Shown here one piece after another: positions 62,244 through 64,000 of a DNA stretch of 64,000 nucleotides (positions within the stretch are counted from its first letter, which is position 1; the number at the start of each line of letters is the position of its first letter). Made by a program: the position numbers and the translations under genes. Origin of the DNA: an uncultured Pelagibacteraceae bacterium (GTDB lineage Bacteria; Pseudomonadota; Alphaproteobacteria; Pelagibacterales; Pelagibacteraceae). The stretch is taken from positions 18,303 through 82,302 of the forward strand of contig CACJZT010000005.1 in NCBI GenBank assembly GCA_902598015.1, in the 5' to 3' direction. The notes below the pieces were generated by a model, which was not told the DNA's origin, searched no databases, and was given only the letters and a program-made list of their open reading frames with translations.

Positions 62244-62897
62244 ATGAATGAAACGCAGAGAGCAAAAATAGTCTTGAAGATACTCAATAAAACTTATCCA
62301 ACGACCCCTATACCATTAAAGCATAGAAATATATTTACACTTTTAGTATCTGTTCTTCTTTCAGCTCAATGCACAGATGTAAATGTAAACAATGCTACAA
62401 AAAATATTTATCCAAAGTATAATAAGCCTGAGCATTTTGTTAAACTAGGTAGAAAGAAAATTGAAAAATTAATAAGAAGTATAGGTATTTTTAGAATTAA
62501 AGCCAAAAGTGTTTATAATCTTTCAAAAACTTTGGTAGAAAAGTATAATGGCAAAGTTCCTAGAACTTTCGAAGAATTAGAGGAATTGCCTGGAGTTGGA
62601 CACAAAACTGCAAGTGTGGTTATGTCTCAAGGATTTGGTTACCCTGCGTTTCCAATAGATACTCACATACATAGATTAGCTCAACGGTGGGGTTTAACTA
62701 ATGGAAAAAATGTTGTTCAAACAGAAGAAGATTTAAAACGTTTATTCCCAAAAAAATATTGGAACAAGCTGCATCTTCAAATAATTTATTACGGAAGAGA
62801 ATATTGTAAAGCGAGAGAGTGCTACGGTATTTCTTGTAAAATTTGCACTTCTTGTTATCCTAAAAGAAAAAGACCAATTAAAACAAAGAAAGCATAA
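62244..62897 (+). CDS. nth: Endonuclease III (DNA glycosylase/AP lyase)
   Basis: The 217-residue protein has the helix-hairpin-helix LPGVGHKTASVV (catalytic Lys) and PIDTHIHRLAQRWG (catalytic Asp). It excises oxidised pyrimidines. The C-terminal iron-sulfur site reads CKARECYGISCKICTSC: relative to the canonical C-x6-C-x2-C-x5-C, cysteines occupy positions +0, +10 and +16, while the +7 position is Gly and extra cysteines occur at +5 and +13. The cluster may therefore be ligated differently. It follows dapB by 44 bases. Confidence 0.95.
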   Translation: MNETQRAKIVLKILNKTYPTTPIPLKHRNIFTLLVSVLLSAQCTDVNVNNATKNIYPKYNKPEHFVKLGRKKIEKLIRSIGIFRIKAKSVYNLSKTLVEKYNGKVPRTFEELEELPGVGHKTASVVMSQGFGYPAFPIDTHIHRLAQRWGLTNGKNVVQTEEDLKRLFPKKYWNKLHLQIIYYGREYCKARECYGISCKICTSCYPKRKRPIKTKKA

Positions 62898-62898
62898 G

Positions 62899-63828
62899 AT
62901 GAAAATTTTAGGAATTGGAAATGCAATTGTAGACGTAATTTGTAAAGTCGATGAAAACTTTATTAATCAAAATAATCTAACAAAAGGCACAATGAAGCTA
63001 ATTTTCGATGATAAGGAATTTCAGTCAATGTTGTCAAATTTAAAAATTGAAAAAACTATATCTGGAGGGTCGGTAGCAAATTCAATTGTTGGATTATCAC
63101 AACTAGGTAGTAAAGTAGGTTTTATTGGAAAAGTAAGTGATGACGAATTAGGAAACAAATACGAAGAAGGATTAAAATCTGAAAATGTTGAATATTTCTA
63201 CAAGAAAAAAAAGGAAGAACTTCAGACTGGGACTTGCTTGATACTAGTAACTCCAGACTCGGAAAGAACAATGTGCACTTTTCTTGGAACTGCAGGAAAA
63301 ATTAATGAAGATGACGTAAATACTGATATTATAAAACAGTCAGAAATGATATTTCTAGAAGGTTATTTATGGGATGAAGGTGATCCAAAAAAAGCTTTTG
63401 AGAAGGCTATAAATAGTGCAAATAAAGTTGCTATGTCATTGTCAGATCAGTTTTGTGTGGATAGACATAAGTCTCATTTTTTAGATTTAGTAAAAAATAA
63501 ATTGGATATTACTTTTGCAAATGAGCAAGAGATGATGTCATTGATTGATACTGACAACTTTGAACAAGTAATCGATTTTGCAAAAAGTTTAAAAAAACTT
63601 TTAGTAATTACACGCGGGCAAAAGGGTGCAGTTTCAATATTCGGTAATGAAATCAGAGAAAACGATATTGAAAAAAATTTAAAGATAAAAGATCTTACTG
63701 GCGCAGGTGATTTATTTGCAGCTGGTTTTCTGCACGGTTATTTGAACAATTTAAGTCTTATAGAATGTTTAAACAAAGGAAGAGAAATGTCATCAAAAGT
63801 TATACAACAAATTGGGGCTAGGCTTTAA
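62899..63828 (+). CDS. PfkB-family carbohydrate/nucleoside kinase
   Basis: The 309-residue ribokinase-fold protein starts MKILGIGNAIVDVICKVDENF, contains SGGSVANSIVGLSQLGSKVGFIG near residues 55-77, and has the catalytic DLTGAGDLFAAGFLHGYL near residues 265-282 (anion hole and general-base Asp). It is most similar in layout to alphaproteobacterial sugar or adenosine kinases, but the substrate cannot be fixed from the sequence. Its ATG follows the nth stop by one base, and its 3' end overlaps the ArfA-like gene by 11 bases. Confidence 0.88.
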   Translation: MKILGIGNAIVDVICKVDENFINQNNLTKGTMKLIFDDKEFQSMLSNLKIEKTISGGSVANSIVGLSQLGSKVGFIGKVSDDELGNKYEEGLKSENVEYFYKKKKEELQTGTCLILVTPDSERTMCTFLGTAGKINEDDVNTDIIKQSEMIFLEGYLWDEGDPKKAFEKAINSANKVAMSLSDQFCVDRHKSHFLDLVKNKLDITFANEQEMMSLIDTDNFEQVIDFAKSLKKLLVITRGQKGAVSIFGNEIRENDIEKNLKIKDLTGAGDLFAAGFLHGYLNNLSLIECLNKGREMSSKVIQQIGARL

Positions 63829-63946
63829 TATTTTTTCTACTAAAGCTTCCTTTACCCTTTTTAGGTTTAATCACTCTTTGTTTATATTTGTTTGAGAACA
63901 AATCTTTTGCAAACTTATTTTTTTTAGACTTCAATTTTATACCCAT
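63818..63946 (-). CDS. arfA: ArfA-like alternative ribosome-rescue factor (42 residues)
   Basis: The frame runs from ATG at 63944-63946 to TAG at 63818. The core YKQRVIKPKKGKGSFSRK (residues 21-38) closely matches the ArfA motif LFRQRV-KKGKGSYxRK that binds the ribosomal mRNA channel. ArfA recruits RF2 to ribosomes stalled on mRNAs without a stop codon. The protein is much shorter than the 72-residue E. coli full form and ends just after the motif, like the processed active form of ArfA. ArfA is mainly known from beta- and gammaproteobacteria, so its presence here would be notable. The 3' end overlaps the kinase gene by 11 bases. Confidence 0.65.
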   Translation of the reverse strand: MGIKLKSKKNKFAKDLFSNKYKQRVIKPKKGKGSFSRKNIKA

Positions 63947-64000
63947 TTTTTAAGCTGATTATAAAAAATTTATCGTTAAATTTTTTTTCTACTTTTTTTC

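Noticed and set aside
1..64000. CRISPR array, prophage, insertion sequence or toxin-antitoxin pair
   Set aside because: No regularly spaced repeats, integrase, transposase, terminal inverted repeats or paired small toxin genes are apparent. The HNH gene at 10936 stands alone and has no restriction partner.

Overview
The window is a dense, very A+T-rich piece of a bacterial chromosome. The gene order, the 1-14 base overlaps and very short spacers, the ubiquinone genes of the mitochondrial type (coq7, ubiE/coq5, ubiB), and the CarD, Irr and HIG1-domain proteins point to an alphaproteobacterium of the SAR11/Pelagibacter kind. That placement is inference from family resemblance and gene order; no search was run. 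I see no phage, insertion sequence or CRISPR array. One tRNA gene (Leu, CAA) is present and no rRNA.

Layout. 1-2927 (minus): a cut-off aminotransferase and an acetoacetyl-CoA synthetase. 3090-7138 (plus): SUV3-like helicase, TerB-like protein, 7Fe ferredoxin and CarD, ending at a shared terminator against a 27-residue highly basic peptide gene. 7466-9270 (minus): fatty acyl-CoA ligase directly behind tRNA-Leu. 9336-10939: VTT membrane protein, DsbB and Coq7. 10936-13000: HNH protein, esterase, HIG1 protein and TlpA-like thioredoxin. 13020-16440: argH, an LptM-like lipoprotein, lysA and plsC. 16437-20366 (minus): dnaN, dnaA, rpsT, mutM. 20399-25507: ubiE, ubiB, coaBC, dut, a ThiF/MoeB-like protein and an SH3 protein.

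25534-29470 (minus) is the most accessory-looking part: a small zinc-ribbon protein, a DUF2061 membrane protein, an aspartyl/asparaginyl hydroxylase-like protein, catalase-peroxidase KatG, and an Irr-type Fur-family regulator. Three copies of a 15-bp palindrome lie at the katG and irr promoters. Divergent from irr runs fabA-fabB-fabI, the unsaturated fatty-acid synthesis set.

33612-46839 (minus) is a long information-processing block: rhodanese, pnp, rpsO, rbfA, infB, nusA, metK, lnt, ybeY, phoH, miaB, fur and a shortened tsaB. It keeps the usual proteobacterial order but lacks rimP, ylxR, truB and other usual members. A strong intrinsic terminator sits 13 bases before the nusA start codon. 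46778-56997 holds cell-envelope and general metabolism genes (polysaccharide deacetylase, Bax-like glucosaminidase, nfu, trpS, murJ, maeB, BON lipoprotein, rsmI, LpoA-like protein). 56981-63828 holds rdgB, grpE-dnaK-dnaJ, dapB, nth and a PfkB-family kinase. The window closes with a 42-residue ArfA-like ribosome-rescue gene on the minus strand.

Five genes are too short to show up among ordinary long reading frames: the 27-residue basic peptide, the LptM-like lipoprotein, the zinc ribbon, a frameshifted small membrane protein and the ArfA-like protein. The observations I rate highest are the terminator in the nusA leader, the Irr-type palindromes at katG and irr, the basic peptide with its structured leader, the ArfA-like gene, and the internally shortened TsaB.
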